Shown: piece after piece, positions 45,003 to 56,589 of the stretch | How positions within the stretch are numbered: position 1 is the first letter of the stretch | Layout of the letters: every line of letters starts with the position of its first letter | NCBI GenBank assembly: GCA_020401865.1 | Contig: JADCAS010000011.1 | Span: forward strand, 186,001-250,000 | DNA length: 64,000 bases | From: Phenylobacterium sp. | GTDB lineage: Bacteria > Pseudomonadota > Alphaproteobacteria > Caulobacterales > Caulobacteraceae | Direction of reading: 5' to 3' | The notes under the pieces: generated by a model | The model's input: only the letters and a program-made list of their open reading frames with translations | Told to the model about the DNA's origin: nothing | The model's database searches: none | Translations under genes and position numbers: made by a program

Positions 45003-45713
45003 TCAGGACGAGGCGGGGCTGCTCGCAAGAGCGAGGATGCGGCCGCCCCGGGGCGCCTGGACAATGACCACGGTGACCAGCCCGGGCTCGGTGGCCTCGG
45101 GAAGACGCCAGGTCAGGCCTCGTCCCCGCCAGGAGCCCAGGCGTCTCAACTCCCGAACGGCGTTCACCGCCACCACGGTCTGACCCCGGTTGTCACCCCG
45201 CCGGACCTGGACGCTCCTTGGCTTGGGATCATAACGAACCATCCAGACCTCCGCCCCGCCCTTGGGCGCCTTTCCGTTGGCCACGCTCGTCCGACTGGTT
45301 GAGAGACTGATCCTTGGCCCTGCGGGCGCCTGGGCGGCTCGGCTGATCAGCGACTCGAGGCGCTCGGCCTCCAGAGCGCCGGTCTGGCCCCGTCCGCCCA
45401 CGACGACCTGGGGTGTATATGGCTCACCCAGGTCGAAGCGTGTCACGTAGGTCTTCTGGCGGATGACGAATTCGGGACGGGCCAGGGTGTCGGTCCACCC
45501 GAGATAATCCCAGTAGTCGACGCTGAAGGTCAGCGGCAGGACGTCGCGACGGGCGACCAGGGTCTGCATCACCTCTCCTGCGCCTGTGCAGGAGGCGCAG
45601 CCCTGCGCCGTGTAGAGTTCGACGATCACAGGAGACCGCGGCGCCGCAGGCGCCGCAGAGGGCGCCAGCATCAGTAAACAGGCGAACAGGGCTCCACGCA
45701 TCGGCGCGCACAT
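45003..45713 (-). CDS. DUF1223 thioredoxin-like periplasmic protein
   Basis: A 236-residue secreted protein. A signal peptide is clear (ALFACLLMLAPSAAPAAPRS). Then VIVELYTAQGCASCTGAGEVM carries the C-x-x-C pair of this thioredoxin-like family, followed by VLPLTFSVDYWDYLGWTDTLA and YTPQVVVGGRGQTGALE. Members of DUF1223 often lie beside acnA in alphaproteobacteria, as here (84 bp after acnA, same strand). A redox role in the periplasm is inferred, not shown. Confidence 0.9.
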   Translation of the reverse strand: MCAPMRGALFACLLMLAPSAAPAAPRSPVIVELYTAQGCASCTGAGEVMQTLVARRDVLPLTFSVDYWDYLGWTDTLARPEFVIRQKTYVTRFDLGEPYTPQVVVGGRGQTGALEAERLESLISRAAQAPAGPRISLSTSRTSVANGKAPKGGAEVWMVRYDPKPRSVQVRRGDNRGQTVVAVNAVRELRRLGSWRGRGLTWRLPEATEPGLVTVVIVQAPRGGRILALASSPASS

Positions 45714-45797
45714 AATCCCAGTTATCCGGCGCGGTGGATCAAGAAGGCGTGAAGCGGACCCGCCGCACCCCCCGCAAGGAGGATGCGACGGCCGGCT

Positions 45798-48488
<2,691 letters not shown>

Positions 48489-48665
48489 GTCAGGGATCCT
48501 TCCTCTGTTCCGGACCGCACAGCTATCGAACCGGAGATCGCGCGCCTGCACGGGCGGACACACAGCGTTCGCCCCGGCGCCGCGAAAGCCCTCAGGGACG
48601 AGTGCGGCCGGGGGCGTCATAGACCTTCGGCGGGTCCGCGTCCATGTGCGCGCCGGGAGGAAATC

Positions 48666-49268
48666 GTGACCCTGTCCCTGCACATCGAGAACCTGTCCCT
48701 GTCCCGGGGCGGGCGGCGGCTCTTTTCGGGGCTTGAGCTCCGCCTGGAGCCGGGCCAGGCCTGCGCCCTCACAGGAGCCAACGGCTCGGGCAAGACCAGC
48801 CTGTTGAGGGCTGTGGCGGGCCTGTGCGCCATCGATTCCGGCCACATCGCCTTCGGAGCCGCCGAACCGGCCGCCGCCCGGTCCACGGGCCTGCACCTGC
48901 TGGGTCACCTCGATGGCCTGAAGGTCTCTCGAACCGCCGGCGAGGAACTGGTCTTCTGGACGGGGTGGCAGGGCGGAACGGCGTCCGCCATGGAGGCCGC
49001 CGTCCGCCGGCTTGACCTCCAGCGGCTCCTGGACCTCGAAGTCCGGCGGCTGTCCGCAGGCCAGAGGCGCAGGCTGGCCCTCGCCCGGCTCCTGTCGTCG
49101 CCCCGCCCGCTCTGGTTGCTCGACGAACCCCTCAGCCCCCTCGACGCCCAATGGCGCGCGAAGGCCCTGGCGATCATGGCCGGGCACCTGACTGGCGGCG
49201 GACTCATCCTCGCGGCGGTGCACGATCCCCTGCCTCTGGCGACCCTCGCCCTGGAGATCCTCCCGTGA
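48666..49268 (+). CDS. ccmA: Haem exporter ATP-binding protein CcmA
   Basis: A 200-residue ABC ATPase of the CcmABCD complex, which releases holo-CcmE for cytochrome c maturation. Walker [20 protein letters not shown] (near residue 36), signature [15 protein letters not shown] near residue 130 and Walker [13 protein letters not shown] follow the family pattern. A GTG start with GGGAGG 5 bases upstream. Its stop overlaps the ccmB start. Confidence 0.95.
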   Translation: MTLSLHIENLSLSRGGRRLFSGLELRLEPGQACALTGANGSGKTSLLRAVAGLCAIDSGHIAFGAAEPAAARSTGLHLLGHLDGLKVSRTAGEELVFWTGWQGGTASAMEAAVRRLDLQRLLDLEVRRLSAGQRRRLALARLLSSPRPLWLLDEPLSPLDAQWRAKALAIMAGHLTGGGLILAAVHDPLPLATLALEILP

Positions 49269-49930
49269 GCGCCGCCCTGCAGCTGCTTCGCCGGGAGATG
49301 GCGATCGCCTGGGGTCGGGGCGGCGGCCTCATGGTGACCGGGGGTTTCTTCGCCGGGGCGACGCTCCTCCTGCCGCTCGCCTCAGGCCCCGAGCCCGAGC
49401 GGCTGGCGCAGATCGCGCCGGGCGCGGCCTGGACGGTCCTTGCCCTGTCCGCCCTCCTCGGCCTCGAACGGCTGTTCGAGCGTGACTACGAAGACGGGGC
49501 CCTGGACCTGATGGCCCACGCCGCCCTGCCCCTCGAGTTCACCTGCGCCCTGAAGTGCCTGGGGCACTGGTTGGCGACCGGGGCGCCCCTCGCCCTCCTG
49601 GCGCCCCTGGCGGCGATCGCCCTGGGCGCGTCGCCGGCCCTCGCGCCCCTGCTGTTCGCCTGCGCCCTGGCCGGGGGGCTGGCCTTCGCCTTTACGGGAG
49701 GGATCGGTGCGGCCCTGAGCCTCGGCGCCCGGCGGGGCGGTCTCTTGACCGCGGTGATTGTCCTGCCCCTGTTCGTACCCCCGGTGATCTTCGGGGGCGG
49801 GGCCCTGGACGCCTTCACGGCGGGGCTTCCCTGGCGCGCCGGGTTCGCCCTGCTCGGCGCCTATGCCGCCGCTGCGGTCGCCCTGGGCCCTCTGGCCATG
49901 GCGGCGGCCTGCCGCAACGCGCTGTCCTGA
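49265..49930 (+). CDS. ccmB: Haem exporter permease CcmB
   Basis: A 221-residue permease with six hydrophobic helices that partners CcmA. The N-terminus [20 protein letters not shown] and the segment [16 protein letters not shown] near residue 68 are CcmB signatures. The GTG start at 49265 overlaps the ccmA stop by four bases. Very Ala/Leu/Gly-rich, as usual for this protein. Confidence 0.93.
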   Translation: MSAALQLLRREMAIAWGRGGGLMVTGGFFAGATLLLPLASGPEPERLAQIAPGAAWTVLALSALLGLERLFERDYEDGALDLMAHAALPLEFTCALKCLGHWLATGAPLALLAPLAAIALGASPALAPLLFACALAGGLAFAFTGGIGAALSLGARRGGLLTAVIVLPLFVPPVIFGGGALDAFTAGLPWRAGFALLGAYAAAAVALGPLAMAAACRNALS

Positions 49931-50009
49931 CCCGCACCGGGGGACTGGCGACGGAACCCCGCCTCAGGTGCGTTTGAGCGATCAAGGGGCGCGTCCAAGG
50001 AGCACAGAC

Positions 50010-50519
50010 ATGACCAGATCCACCTTCCGGGTCGCCGGCCTCGCCGCGTTGATTTCCCTGTCCGCCGCAGGCGTCGGCCTCGCCCAGACCCCGCCCCAGG
50101 GCGGCCTGCCGCACGGCGGCATGCGCATGATGGAGATGAAGCGGCCCGACCCGGAAGCCCGCGCACAACGCCTGCGGAACGTGTTGCAGCTGACCCCCGC
50201 CCAGGAGCCGGCGCTGAAGGCCTTTCTGGAGGCCCAGAAGCCGCCGGAGCGCATGGACCGTCCGGACTCGGGCGCCAGGCCCGCCACGACGCCGGAGCGG
50301 CTGGACCAGCAGAGGGCCCGTATGGTCGAGCGCCTGGCGGCCTTCGACCGCCGCGCCACCGCCACCCGGACCTTCTACGCTCAGCTGACGCCGTCACAGA
50401 AGAAGGCCTTCGACGCCCTGCCCATGGGCCGCGGCAAGCACCGGGAGATCCGGATGGAACGCCGGATGATGGGCCCCGGTCCCGGCGGCCCGCCGATGGA
50501 TCACGCTCGTCCGGAATAG
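50010..50519 (+). CDS. Spy/CpxP-like periplasmic protein with LTXXQ motifs
   Basis: A 169-residue secreted protein. The signal peptide is VAGLAALISLSAAGVGLAQ. The mature part is rich in Met, Arg and Pro, with two LTxxQ-type motifs, LQLTPAQEPAL (near residue 64) and AQLTPSQKKAFD near residue 128, as in Spy and CpxP, which act as chaperones or sense envelope and metal stress. Met-rich ends (MRMMEMKRPD and MERRMMGPG) suggest metal binding. AAGGAG precedes the ATG. It lies between ccmB and ccmC, where no gene is expected. Confidence 0.82.
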   Translation: MTRSTFRVAGLAALISLSAAGVGLAQTPPQGGLPHGGMRMMEMKRPDPEARAQRLRNVLQLTPAQEPALKAFLEAQKPPERMDRPDSGARPATTPERLDQQRARMVERLAAFDRRATATRTFYAQLTPSQKKAFDALPMGRGKHREIRMERRMMGPGPGGPPMDHARPE

Positions 50520-50586
50520 CCCGCCGGACCCCCGCGCCGGCGGCTTTCCGTTGCCGCCGGCGCGGACCGGGGCTAATGGGCGGGGC

Positions 50587-51312
50587 ATGACGCAGGCCCT
50601 CGCCTTCCTCTACAACCCGCACCGGTTCATGGCCTTCTCGGCCTGGGCCGCGCCCCTCCTCGGCGCCCTGGCCCTCGCCCTCGCCGCCGCGGGCCTCTGG
50701 CTGGGCTTCACCGCCCCCGAGGACTACCAGCAGGGCGACACCGTCCGGATCATGTTCATCCATGTGCCCGCCGCCTGGCTGGGCCTGTTCGTCTATGTCT
50801 GCCTGGGCGGGGCGAGCTTCCTGTCCCTGGTCTTCCGGCAGGCCCTCGCCGACGCCGCCGCCCGGGCCGCGGCGCCCATCGGCGCCGTCTTCACCGCCCT
50901 CGCCCTGGCCACGGGATCGCTCTGGGGCAAGCCGATGTGGGGCGCCTGGTGGGTCTGGGACGCGCGCCTGACCAGCGTCCTGGTCCTGTTTCTTTTCTAC
51001 GTCGCCTACATGGCCCTGCGGGCCGCCCTCGATGACGAGGCCAAGGGCGCCCGGGCCGCCGCCATCCTGGCCCTGGTGGGCCTTGTCAACGTGCCGGTCG
51101 TCCACTGGTCGGTGGAGTGGTGGAACACCCTGCACCAGGGACGGACGGTGTTCGCCGCAGGCGGGTCCCGCGCGGCGACGGTCTTCCTGATACCCCTTCT
51201 TCTGATGAGCCTGTCCTACATGGCCGCCTTCGGAGCGCTGTGGCTGGTGCGGATCCGCGGCGAGGTCTGGCGACGCCGGGCCGCCGCCGCCGAGGCGCGG
51301 CTGGCGAGGTGA
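50587..51312 (+). CDS. ccmC: Haem-handling protein CcmC
   Basis: A 241-residue membrane protein with six helices that loads haem onto CcmE. The tryptophan-rich haem motif is GKPMWGAWWVWDARLTS (near residue 118), with the two flanking histidines in FIHVPAAW (near residue 59) and VVHWSVEWWNTLHQG near residue 172. The ATG at 50587 gives the full N-terminus. It is followed by ccmD after 3 bases. Confidence 0.96.
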   Translation: MTQALAFLYNPHRFMAFSAWAAPLLGALALALAAAGLWLGFTAPEDYQQGDTVRIMFIHVPAAWLGLFVYVCLGGASFLSLVFRQALADAAARAAAPIGAVFTALALATGSLWGKPMWGAWWVWDARLTSVLVLFLFYVAYMALRAALDDEAKGARAAAILALVGLVNVPVVHWSVEWWNTLHQGRTVFAAGGSRAATVFLIPLLLMSLSYMAAFGALWLVRIRGEVWRRRAAAAEARLAR

Positions 51313-51315
51313 TCC

Positions 51316-51498
51316 ATGCTTGACCTCGATCCCGGCCCCTACGGCTTCTACATCTGGATGTCCTACGGGCTCAGCGCCGCCGGTCTGGGCGGACTGGCGG
51401 TCTTCAGCCTGGTCTTCACCCGCCGATGGCGGCGACGCGCTGAGGCCCTGGAGGCTCGCGCCCGGGAGGCCGAGCCGGGTCCGGAGATGCAGCCTTGA
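51316..51498 (+). CDS. ccmD: Haem exporter small subunit CcmD
   Basis: A 60-residue single-span membrane protein that stabilises CcmABC with CcmE. PYGFYIWMSYGLSAAGLGGL (near residue 8) is the CcmD signature: an aromatic start to a single helix followed by a basic tail, RRWRRRAEAL. Its position between ccmC and ccmG confirms it. The stop overlaps the ccmG TTG. Confidence 0.93.
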   Translation: MLDLDPGPYGFYIWMSYGLSAAGLGGLAVFSLVFTRRWRRRAEALEARAREAEPGPEMQP

Positions 51499-52010
51499 GG
51501 CGCGTCCTCGCCCTGGCGCCAGTGGGGGCGCTCCTGGGCCTCGGCCTGCTCTTCGCCTTCTTCGGCCTGCGCGATGACCCCCGCTACCTGCCGCGGGCCA
51601 TGGTCGGCAAGCCGGTCCCGGAAGTGACCCTGCCGACCCTGGCGGATGGCCTGCCCGATACCCTCGCGGCCCCTGGAAAGGGACCGTACCTGATCAACGT
51701 CTTCGCCTCCTGGTGCGCACCCTGCGAAATCGAGGCGCCGATCCTCGTCGCCCTGAAGGACCAGGGGGTGCCCATCATCGGCGTCGCCTACAAGGATGAA
51801 CCCGTCAAGACCCGGGCCTTCCTGGCCCGCACCGGCGATCCCTATACCCGCGTCCTGGTGGACCGGCAGGGCCGGGCCGGGATCGACCTGGGCGTGTCCG
51901 GCGTCCCGGAGACCTACCTGGTGGACGGCGCGGGGCGCATCATCGACAAGATTTCCGCCCCCCTTACCGAGGACGACGCCCGGCGGCTCGCGGCCGAGGT
52001 CCGCCGTTAA
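51495..52010 (+). CDS. ccmG: Cytochrome c biogenesis thiol:disulfide reductase (DsbE/CcmG)
   Basis: A 171-residue membrane-anchored periplasmic thioredoxin that keeps apocytochrome haem-binding cysteines reduced. An N-terminal anchor (LALAPVGALLGLGLLFAFFG) precedes FASWCAPCEIEAP with the W-C-x-P-C active site near residue 73. GVSGVPETYLVDGAGRI near residue 133 is the cis-proline region. The start is TTG at 51495, overlapping ccmD. Confidence 0.95.
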   Translation: MRRVLALAPVGALLGLGLLFAFFGLRDDPRYLPRAMVGKPVPEVTLPTLADGLPDTLAAPGKGPYLINVFASWCAPCEIEAPILVALKDQGVPIIGVAYKDEPVKTRAFLARTGDPYTRVLVDRQGRAGIDLGVSGVPETYLVDGAGRIIDKISAPLTEDDARRLAAEVRR

Positions 52011-52069
52011 CCCTTCCTGAACCCGGCGCAGACAGGTTCGGACCTCGTTAACCCTGTTTCGAGGCCCTG

Positions 52070-52327
52070 ATGGTCACCGCCCTGCGCTCCGGTCCGCCCC
52101 CGATCCCGCCCACCCAGCCCAGCCGGGCGGCCGAGGCGGCGCGCCTGCCGGAGTTCGCCCGCAGCCTGATGTCTGCGAGCAGAAGCAGCGCCCCTCCGAA
52201 GTCGGAGGGATCGAGCCCAGAGCCGGCTTCAACAGTCATATCCGACTCAAGACCCGAGCCCGAGAGCGACCCGAGCCGCCCGGTCCGGACGCCGCGCCCG
52301 GGCTCCCTGGTGGATATCCGGGTCTAG
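52070..52327 (+). CDS. Small hypothetical protein
   Basis: An 85-residue open frame with GAGG 7 bases before its ATG, following ccmG after 59 bp. It is rich in Pro, Ser and Arg with no signal peptide or membrane helix, and ends in GSLVDIRV. I do not recognise a family. Its end overlaps the converging MarR gene by four bases. It may be real, or a chance open frame in GC-rich DNA; the ribosome site and conserved-looking C-terminus favour real. Confidence 0.45.
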   Translation: MVTALRSGPPPIPPTQPSRAAEAARLPEFARSLMSASRSSAPPKSEGSSPEPASTVISDSRPEPESDPSRPVRTPRPGSLVDIRV

Positions 52328-52851
52328 CTCCCGGACCCGGGCGTCGTCTCCGGAGCCGGAGACTCGCCATCCTTCCGGGCGCCTTTCCTCTTCTTCTTGC
52401 CCTTGGCCTTCTCTCCCGGGGCGGCGCCGACGACGAGCCGCCGCAGGTCCTTCAGGAAACGTGCGCGGCGGTCCTCCGGCAACCGGGCCAGGAGGGCGAG
52501 GTCCGCGGACGCGGCAAGGGGCTGGGCCGCCGCAAGGACCGCCCTGCCGGAATCGGTGAGGGATACCTGGTTGGCCCGGGCGTCGCCCTCGGACTTCAGG
52601 CGCAAGACCAGGCCGCGGACCATCAGCCGGGTCAGAAGCTCCGCCAGGGTGGACCGGTCCACGCCGGTGCTGCGGACAAGCTGGCTCTGGGTGGCCCCCT
52701 CGGTCTCGGCGACGGCGGCGAGGATAGCGAACTGGCGGGGGGTGAGCCCCTCGGGGCCCGCCTGTTCGGCATGCAGGTCGGCCGCGATCTGGACGGCCCT
52801 GTGCAGCAGGTGGCTGACGGAGGCCTCGGAGGGCGACGGTTTCCTTGACAT
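52324..52851 (-). CDS. MarR family transcriptional regulator
   Basis: A 175-residue winged-helix regulator. LTPRQFAILAAVAETEGATQ near residue 36, the recognition helix SQLVRSTGVDRSTLAELLTR near residue 54, and the wing LVLRLKSEGDARANQVSLTDSG are typical of MarR. The C-terminus carries an unusual basic Lys/Arg run (EKAKGKKKRKGARK) followed by a Pro/Ser tail, which might add non-specific DNA binding. The target is unknown. It follows ispZ on the same strand after 36 bp. Confidence 0.88.
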   Translation of the reverse strand: MSRKPSPSEASVSHLLHRAVQIAADLHAEQAGPEGLTPRQFAILAAVAETEGATQSQLVRSTGVDRSTLAELLTRLMVRGLVLRLKSEGDARANQVSLTDSGRAVLAAAQPLAASADLALLARLPEDRRARFLKDLRRLVVGAAPGEKAKGKKKRKGARKDGESPAPETTPGSGS

Positions 52852-52887
52852 GGGCGAGCTCCCGAGGGGCCGTGACGGCCAGGCAGA

Positions 52888-53475
52888 CTACTCCACCGGT
52901 GGGGGCGGCGTCTCCTCCATCCGGGCATAGCGCAGGATCAGAGGCGCCTGGGCGATGCCGAAGGCGATATGGATCAGACTGGACCCGGGAAACCGGAAGC
53001 CGAGCCAGACCGCCTCGGGCTGGGTGCGCCAGATCACCTCGTTCACCCCCGCCATGACCAGGAAGAAGACCCCGTAGCGGAGGGTCAGCTTCCGCCAGCC
53101 TTCGTCCGGCATGGGCAGGCTTGCGCCCAGCAGCATCTTCAGGGGGTTGCGGCGGATGGCCATCCCTCCGAGGAGAAGCAGGCCGAAGGCGAGGGAGGTC
53201 ACCGTCGGCTTCACGTAGACGAATCGCGGGTCCTTGAAGACCAGTGTGAGGAGGCCGAAGACCAGGGCCAGGACCCCGGCGGCCAGGGGCATGGGGGCGA
53301 TCCGCCGCTCCAGGATGTAACCCGTCGCCAGGGCGATGGCGGCCCCGGCCACCAGGCCCCAGCTGGCCAGCACCATGTCGCGGGTGATGATATAGCCGAT
53401 GATCAGGCCGAGGGGCCAACCGTAGTCCACCAGACTCGAGATCCAGCGGCGCGCGCCGCCTGCGCCTTCCGACAT
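52888..53475 (-). CDS. ispZ: Septation protein A / inner-membrane protein YciB
   Basis: A 195-residue inner-membrane protein of the IspZ/YciB family, linked to cell-envelope and division functions. Five hydrophobic helices are visible, with LVDYGWPLGLIIGYIITRD at the N-terminus and GVFFLVMAGVNEVIWRTQPEAVWLGFR near residue 138 as family features. It follows ftsY by 3 bases in the dapF-mtaB-ftsY-ispZ order seen in many alphaproteobacteria. Confidence 0.92.
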   Translation of the reverse strand: MSEGAGGARRWISSLVDYGWPLGLIIGYIITRDMVLASWGLVAGAAIALATGYILERRIAPMPLAAGVLALVFGLLTLVFKDPRFVYVKPTVTSLAFGLLLLGGMAIRRNPLKMLLGASLPMPDEGWRKLTLRYGVFFLVMAGVNEVIWRTQPEAVWLGFRFPGSSLIHIAFGIAQAPLILRYARMEETPPPPVE

Positions 53476-53478
53476 GTC

Positions 53479-54414
53479 TCAGCCCTCCGCGAGTCCGACC
53501 ACCGAGCGAGCGAAAGCCCGGGCGTCGAAGGGTTGCAGGTCGTCGATCCCCTCGCCCACCCCGATCAGCTTGATCGGCGAGTCCGAAGCCTGGGCGACGG
53601 GAACCAGGACGCCGCCCCGGGCCGTGCCATCCAGCTTGGTCATGACGATGCCGCTGACCCCGATCTGGTTGCCGAAGATATTCTCCTGGGCCAAAGCGTT
53701 TCGGCCCACCGTGGCGTCCAGGACCAGCAGGGTCTCGTGCGGGGCGTCGGGATCGACCTTCTTGATCACGCGGATGATCTTCAGGAGCTCATCCATCAGC
53801 CCCTGCTTGTTCTGCAGCCGGCCGGCCGTATCGATCAGAAGGACATCGTAGCCCTCGGTCCGGGCCGTCTCCACGGCGTCAAAGGCCAGGCCCGCCGCAT
53901 CGGCGCCCGTGGGCCGGCTCATGAAGTCCGCGCCCGCCCGCTCCGCCCAGACCTTGAGCTGCTCCACCGCTGCGGCCCGGAAGGTGTCGCCGGCGGCGAC
54001 CAGCACCCTGGCCCCGCGGCCCGTCAGGTCGGCGGCGATCTTGCCCAGGGTGGTGGTCTTGCCCGAGCCGTTGACCCCGATGAACAGGACCACGTAGGGG
54101 CGCGGCCCGGACAGGGGGTCGAATCGGCCCTCGTGGCCCGCCAGCTCCGCGGCGATGGCCTCGGACAGGGCCTCCAGGACCTCCGCCTCGTCCACCGCCT
54201 TGCCGAACCGGGTCGCGGCGAAGGCTTCGGTGATCCGCGCCGCGGATTTCGGGCCCAGGTCGGCCTCGATCAGCATCTCCTCCAGGGCGTCCAGCCGGGC
54301 CTGGTCGAGGGGCTGGCGCGTGAAGGTCGACGCCACCTGCTCAGTCAGGGCGCGGGAGGTCCGGGCGAGGCCCCCGGTAAGCCGCTGGAACCAGCCTGTC
54401 TTCGGTTCAGTCAT
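53479..54414 (-). CDS. ftsY: Signal recognition particle receptor FtsY
   Basis: A 311-residue SRP GTPase that docks ribosomes bearing membrane proteins. The N domain is helical, then the G domain shows FIGVNGSGKTTTLGKIAADL (near residue 115), DTFRAAAVEQLKVWAERAGA, DVLLIDTAGRLQNK near residue 197, and TKLDGTARGG near residue 254. The long acidic A domain of E. coli FtsY is absent, as usual in this class. Its start overlaps the mtaB stop by 8 bases. Confidence 0.97.
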   Translation of the reverse strand: MTEPKTGWFQRLTGGLARTSRALTEQVASTFTRQPLDQARLDALEEMLIEADLGPKSAARITEAFAATRFGKAVDEAEVLEALSEAIAAELAGHEGRFDPLSGPRPYVVLFIGVNGSGKTTTLGKIAADLTGRGARVLVAAGDTFRAAAVEQLKVWAERAGADFMSRPTGADAAGLAFDAVETARTEGYDVLLIDTAGRLQNKQGLMDELLKIIRVIKKVDPDAPHETLLVLDATVGRNALAQENIFGNQIGVSGIVMTKLDGTARGGVLVPVAQASDSPIKLIGVGEGIDDLQPFDARAFARSVVGLAEG

Positions 54415-55702
54415 GCAGGGCTTCTAGCGGCGGAGCGCCCGGTATCCTAGGGGTGGGCTCGGCGAGGAGCCGCCGGCCATCCTGGCCCGTGACCCGGAAA
54501 GCGGCGATCTCGCCTGCGGGGACATCGCCGGAGAAGGCGATCTCGGAGAAGTCCTCGGCCCGGGCCAGTCCTGGGCGCTCGACGAGGCCCTGCAGCTCCC
54601 GCCCGGCCTGGGAGGCCAGATGGCGGGCCAGGGCGGCCTCGCCCACCGCGCGAAGCCGGGCCGCACGATCACGCACCTCGGCCTTCGGGACGGGCGGCAT
54701 CCGCGCCGCCGGGGTCCCCGGGCGCGGGCTGTAGGGAAAGACGTGCAGAAAGGCGAGGCCGGACTCTTCCACAAGGTCGAGGGTGTTGCGGAACATGGCC
54801 TCGGTCTCGGTGGGAAAGCCGGCGATCAGGTCGGCGCCGAAGGCGACGTCCGGACGGACGGCGCGCACGTCGGCGATGAGCTTCAGGGCGTCGGCCCGGC
54901 TATGCCGCCGCTTCATCCGCTTGAGGATCAGGTCGTCGCCGGCCTGCAGGGACAGGTGCAGGTGGGGCATGAGACGGGGCTCGCCGGCCAGCAGGGCCAT
55001 CAGGTCGGGGTCGATCTCGGCGGCGTCGATGGAGGACAGGCGCAGGCGCGGCAGGTCGGGGACCAGGCGCAGGATCCGGCCGGCCAGCTGACCCAGGGTG
55101 GGGGCGCCGGGCAGGTCCGTCCCCCAGCTGGTGACGTCGACGCCGGTCAGCACCACCTCGCGGCAGCCCTCGGCGGACAGGCGGCGGACCTGTTCCACCA
55201 CCTCCCCGGCGGGAACGGACCGCGAGTTCCCCCGGCCGAAGGGAATGACGCAGAAGGTGCAGCGGTGGTCACAGCCGTTCTGGACCTCGACATAGGCCCG
55301 GGCGCGGTCGCGCACCCCGGCGATGAGGTGGCCCGCAGTCTCGCGCACGCTCATGATGTCGTTGACCCGCACCCGCGGCCCCTCGGCCTGGGGTGAGAGG
55401 GCGCCCGGGCGGGCCTTGTCGGCATTGCCCAGGACCAGGTCGACCTCGGGCATGGCGGCGAAGGTTCCGGGCTCGATCTGGGCGGCGCATCCGGTGACGA
55501 TCAGGCGTGCGCCGGGGTTCTCCCGGCGGGCCTTGCGGATGGCCTGGCGGGCCTGGCGCACCGCCTCCCCGGTTACGGCGCAGGTGTTGAAGACCACGGC
55601 GTCGGTGACGCCATCCTCAGCGGCCCGGGCGCGGATCACCTCGCTCTCATAAGCGTTGAGACGGCAGCCGAAGGTGACCACGCGGACGTCGGAACCGCTC
55701 AT
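54407..55702 (-). CDS. mtaB: tRNA t6A37 methylthiotransferase MtaB
   Basis: A 431-residue radical-SAM enzyme that converts t6A37 to ms2t6A in tRNAs for ANN codons. The N-terminal UPF0004 domain starts VVTFGCRLNAYESEVI with a first cluster Cys. The radical-SAM motif C-x3-C-x2-C is NGCDHRCTFCVIPFGRG (near residue 150). A weak TRAM-like end follows. The ATG at 55702 is the family start and overlaps the dapF stop by four bases. It completes a modification begun by the TsaE complex also encoded in this window. Confidence 0.94.
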   Translation of the reverse strand: MSGSDVRVVTFGCRLNAYESEVIRARAAEDGVTDAVVFNTCAVTGEAVRQARQAIRKARRENPGARLIVTGCAAQIEPGTFAAMPEVDLVLGNADKARPGALSPQAEGPRVRVNDIMSVRETAGHLIAGVRDRARAYVEVQNGCDHRCTFCVIPFGRGNSRSVPAGEVVEQVRRLSAEGCREVVLTGVDVTSWGTDLPGAPTLGQLAGRILRLVPDLPRLRLSSIDAAEIDPDLMALLAGEPRLMPHLHLSLQAGDDLILKRMKRRHSRADALKLIADVRAVRPDVAFGADLIAGFPTETEAMFRNTLDLVEESGLAFLHVFPYSPRPGTPAARMPPVPKAEVRDRAARLRAVGEAALARHLASQAGRELQGLVERPGLARAEDFSEIAFSGDVPAGEIAAFRVTGQDGRRLLAEPTPRIPGAPPLEALHD

Positions 55703-56511
55703 GGCAGCCAGCCCTCGAACTCGACCTCTACGTCGCCGGTCATGAGGACATGGCCGTCGGCGCGCCAGGCGATCTCCAGGTCGCCGCCATCCAGCTCCAG
55801 CCGCGCCGCGGGGTCGACGAGACCCCTCCGAACGCCGGCGACCAGGGCGGCGCAGGCGCCGGAGCCGCACGCCCGGGTCAGGCCCGCCGCCCGCTCCCAG
55901 ACCCTCAGGCGGACTTCGGACCGGCTTCGGACCTCGGCGAAGCCGACATTCACCCTCTCCGGGAAGAGGGGACTGGCCTCGACTGCGGGACCGATCCGCC
56001 CGACCTCGGCCGCTTCGGCCGAGGGGACGAAGAAGACGGCGTGGGGATTGCCCATGGACAGGCAGATCGCCGGACCCAGGCGCCCCGCCTCGGGGACATC
56101 CACGGCGAGGGTGTCGGCGGGTCCCGCGAGGGGCACGGCGTGCCAGTTCAGCCGCGGGCGCCCCATGTCCACAGCCACCCGCATAGGCCCCCGCCGCCAG
56201 GCCTCCAGGCGCCCACCGGCGGTCTCGAGGCTTACCTGTCCGGCGCCGGACTCCTCCATCAGCCTCCAGGCCACGCAGCGGGTGGCGTTGCCGCAGGCGC
56301 CAGCCTCGCCGCCATCAGGATTCCAGAACCGGATCGAGGCGTCCGCCGACTCCGAAGCGCCGATGAGCACGAACTGGTCGCATCCGATCCCCTCCGACCG
56401 CGACGCCAGACGCCGGATCGTTTCCGGGTCGGCCTCGAAGGCGCGGCTGCGGGCGTCCACGACGATGAAGTCGTTGCCCAGGCCGTTCATCTTGCTGAAG
56501 GGGCGGTCCAT
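55699..56511 (-). CDS. dapF: Diaminopimelate epimerase
   Basis: A 270-residue cofactor-free epimerase making meso-diaminopimelate for lysine and peptidoglycan. The N-terminus FSKMNGLGNDFIVVDARS is diagnostic. The two catalytic cysteines are in ACGNATRCVAW (near residue 75) and RACGSGACAALVAG near residue 218. An ATG three codons upstream (56520) is an equal start. First gene of the dapF-mtaB-ftsY-ispZ group. Confidence 0.96.
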   Translation of the reverse strand: MDRPFSKMNGLGNDFIVVDARSRAFEADPETIRRLASRSEGIGCDQFVLIGASESADASIRFWNPDGGEAGACGNATRCVAWRLMEESGAGQVSLETAGGRLEAWRRGPMRVAVDMGRPRLNWHAVPLAGPADTLAVDVPEAGRLGPAICLSMGNPHAVFFVPSAEAAEVGRIGPAVEASPLFPERVNVGFAEVRSRSEVRLRVWERAAGLTRACGSGACAALVAGVRRGLVDPAARLELDGGDLEIAWRADGHVLMTGDVEVEFEGWLP

Positions 56512-56589
56512 GGGGCGCAATATAGTCTCGCAGGGCGCCGCAGGCGACTTTCAGGAGACAATCGCCGATCTTTGCGCAAGAACGGGTCC

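Noticed and set aside
52007..52054. Two TTAACCCT elements after ccmG as a CtrA site
   Set aside because: CtrA sites need TTAA-N7-TTAA. These are 40 bp apart and one overlaps the ccmG stop.
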